31,292 bases of DNA from JAZKSG01 sp036626215. Its GTDB lineage: Archaea > Thermoplasmatota > E2 > DHVEG-1. Location: NCBI GenBank assembly GCA_036626215.1, contig JAZKSG010000012.1:1-31292 (forward strand), read 5' to 3'. Positions within the stretch are counted from its first letter, which is position 1. Every line of letters starts with the position of its first letter. Shown one piece after another: positions 31,180 through 31,292 of the stretch. Position numbers and translations under genes: made by a program. The notes beneath the pieces were generated by a model. It was not told the DNA's origin, ran no database searches, and was given only the letters and a program-made list of their open reading frames with translations.

Positions 31180-31202
31180 GATTTAGACTTCAAGTTTAAA
31201 TC
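31180..31202. repeat. Near-perfect 23-base palindrome in the right-hand intergenic region
   Basis: GATTTAGACTT and AAGTTTAAATC are 11-base arms around a single C, with one G-T wobble pair. On the plus strand TCTCTTTTTC follows, like a terminator, but no plus-strand gene ends here. On the minus strand it lies 10 bases after the stop of the edge gene and so could end that transcript. It may alternatively be a protein-binding site upstream of the KaiC-like cassette. Confidence 0.4.
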
Positions 31203-31212
31203 TCTTTTTCAT

Positions 31213-31292
31213 TCATAATCCTTTCATCATGTTTCTTTTATGAAAATAACTTGCTATCAACAAAAAAACAGAAGTGAAAATAATCAAAGCAA
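31213..31292 (-). CDS. C-terminal membrane-helix tail of a gene running off the right edge
   Basis: A minus-strand frame enters from the right edge and ends at TGA 31213-31215 after 25 visible codons. It reads LIIFTSVFLLIASYFHKRNM with MKGL after it: a hydrophobic helix followed by a short basic tail. This is how C-terminally anchored archaeal surface proteins and many polytopic membrane proteins end. The protein itself cannot be identified. It is on the same strand as, and upstream of, the KaiC-like cassette, with about 160 bases between the stop and the cassette's transcript start. Confidence 0.5.
   Translation of the reverse strand, partial: ALIIFTSVFLLIASYFHKRNMMKGL

Noticed and set aside
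1..31292. tRNA, rRNA, CRISPR array, insertion sequence or defence system
   Set aside because: I scanned the spacers for T-loop-like strings, regular direct repeats and transposase or nuclease motifs and found none that held up.

Overview
The window looks like chromosome from an uncultured, AT-rich archaeon. The strongest archaeal marks are a tRNA-Phe wyosine enzyme whose six cysteines fall at the positions of the Methanocaldococcus jannaschii protein, a GPN-loop GTPase, a TIGR00267-type membrane protein, KaiC/RAD55-type ATPases, a stand-alone Lrp/AsnC ligand domain, and TATA boxes about 25 bases ahead of several starts. Shine-Dalgarno sites are also common, often about 11 bases before the start codon. 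Membrane-anchored winged-helix regulators and KaiC clusters fit a euryarchaeote, possibly Thermoplasmatota, but I cannot fix the lineage. I found no rRNA, tRNA, CRISPR array or insertion sequence.

Left end (1-3332): a lower-GC segment with the tail of an unknown gene, a reductase resembling cyanobacterial acyl-ACP reductase, an overlapping alpha/alpha-toroid protein with QW-like repeats, and a FIST sensor gene. The FIST gene lies downstream of a roadblock/LC7-like gene on the same strand. Positions 4016-15976 are mostly housekeeping and metabolic: a flavodoxin-fold oxidoreductase, MgtC, 4-alpha-glucanotransferase, a VIT/CCC1-like protein, an aldehyde dehydrogenase of the ketoglutarate-semialdehyde/fatty-aldehyde type, a GH57/DUF3536 glycosidase that seems to start at AUU, threonine aldolase, FKBP isomerase, a CBS-pair protein, a cation/proton antiporter and a DUF599 protein.

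Middle (16044-23392): a candidate 21-residue peptide, a membrane-anchored winged-helix regulator divergent from pyrE-purD-GPN GTPase, then taw1, a spore-photolyase-like radical SAM gene and argS on the minus strand. From 23468 to 25989 a small ECF-S-like membrane protein and a DUF4430 (transcobalamin-like) anchored protein face an ArsR-type regulator whose start is covered by a perfect palindrome, followed by a RAM-domain gene and a three-helix membrane protein. Next come pdxS-pdxT, which make pyridoxal phosphate, and a small winged-helix gene.

Right end (28199-31024): the most unusual locus is a compact minus-strand cassette of one KaiC-like ATPase with an intact P-loop, one truncated KaiC-like protein without it, one protein resembling the V4R small-molecule domain, and one KaiC-like protein that has lost key residues of both Walker motifs. 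The winged-helix gene lies just downstream. I read this as a candidate signalling module built on one active and two inactive RecA-fold partners plus a ligand sensor. The window closes with the membrane-helix tail of another gene.
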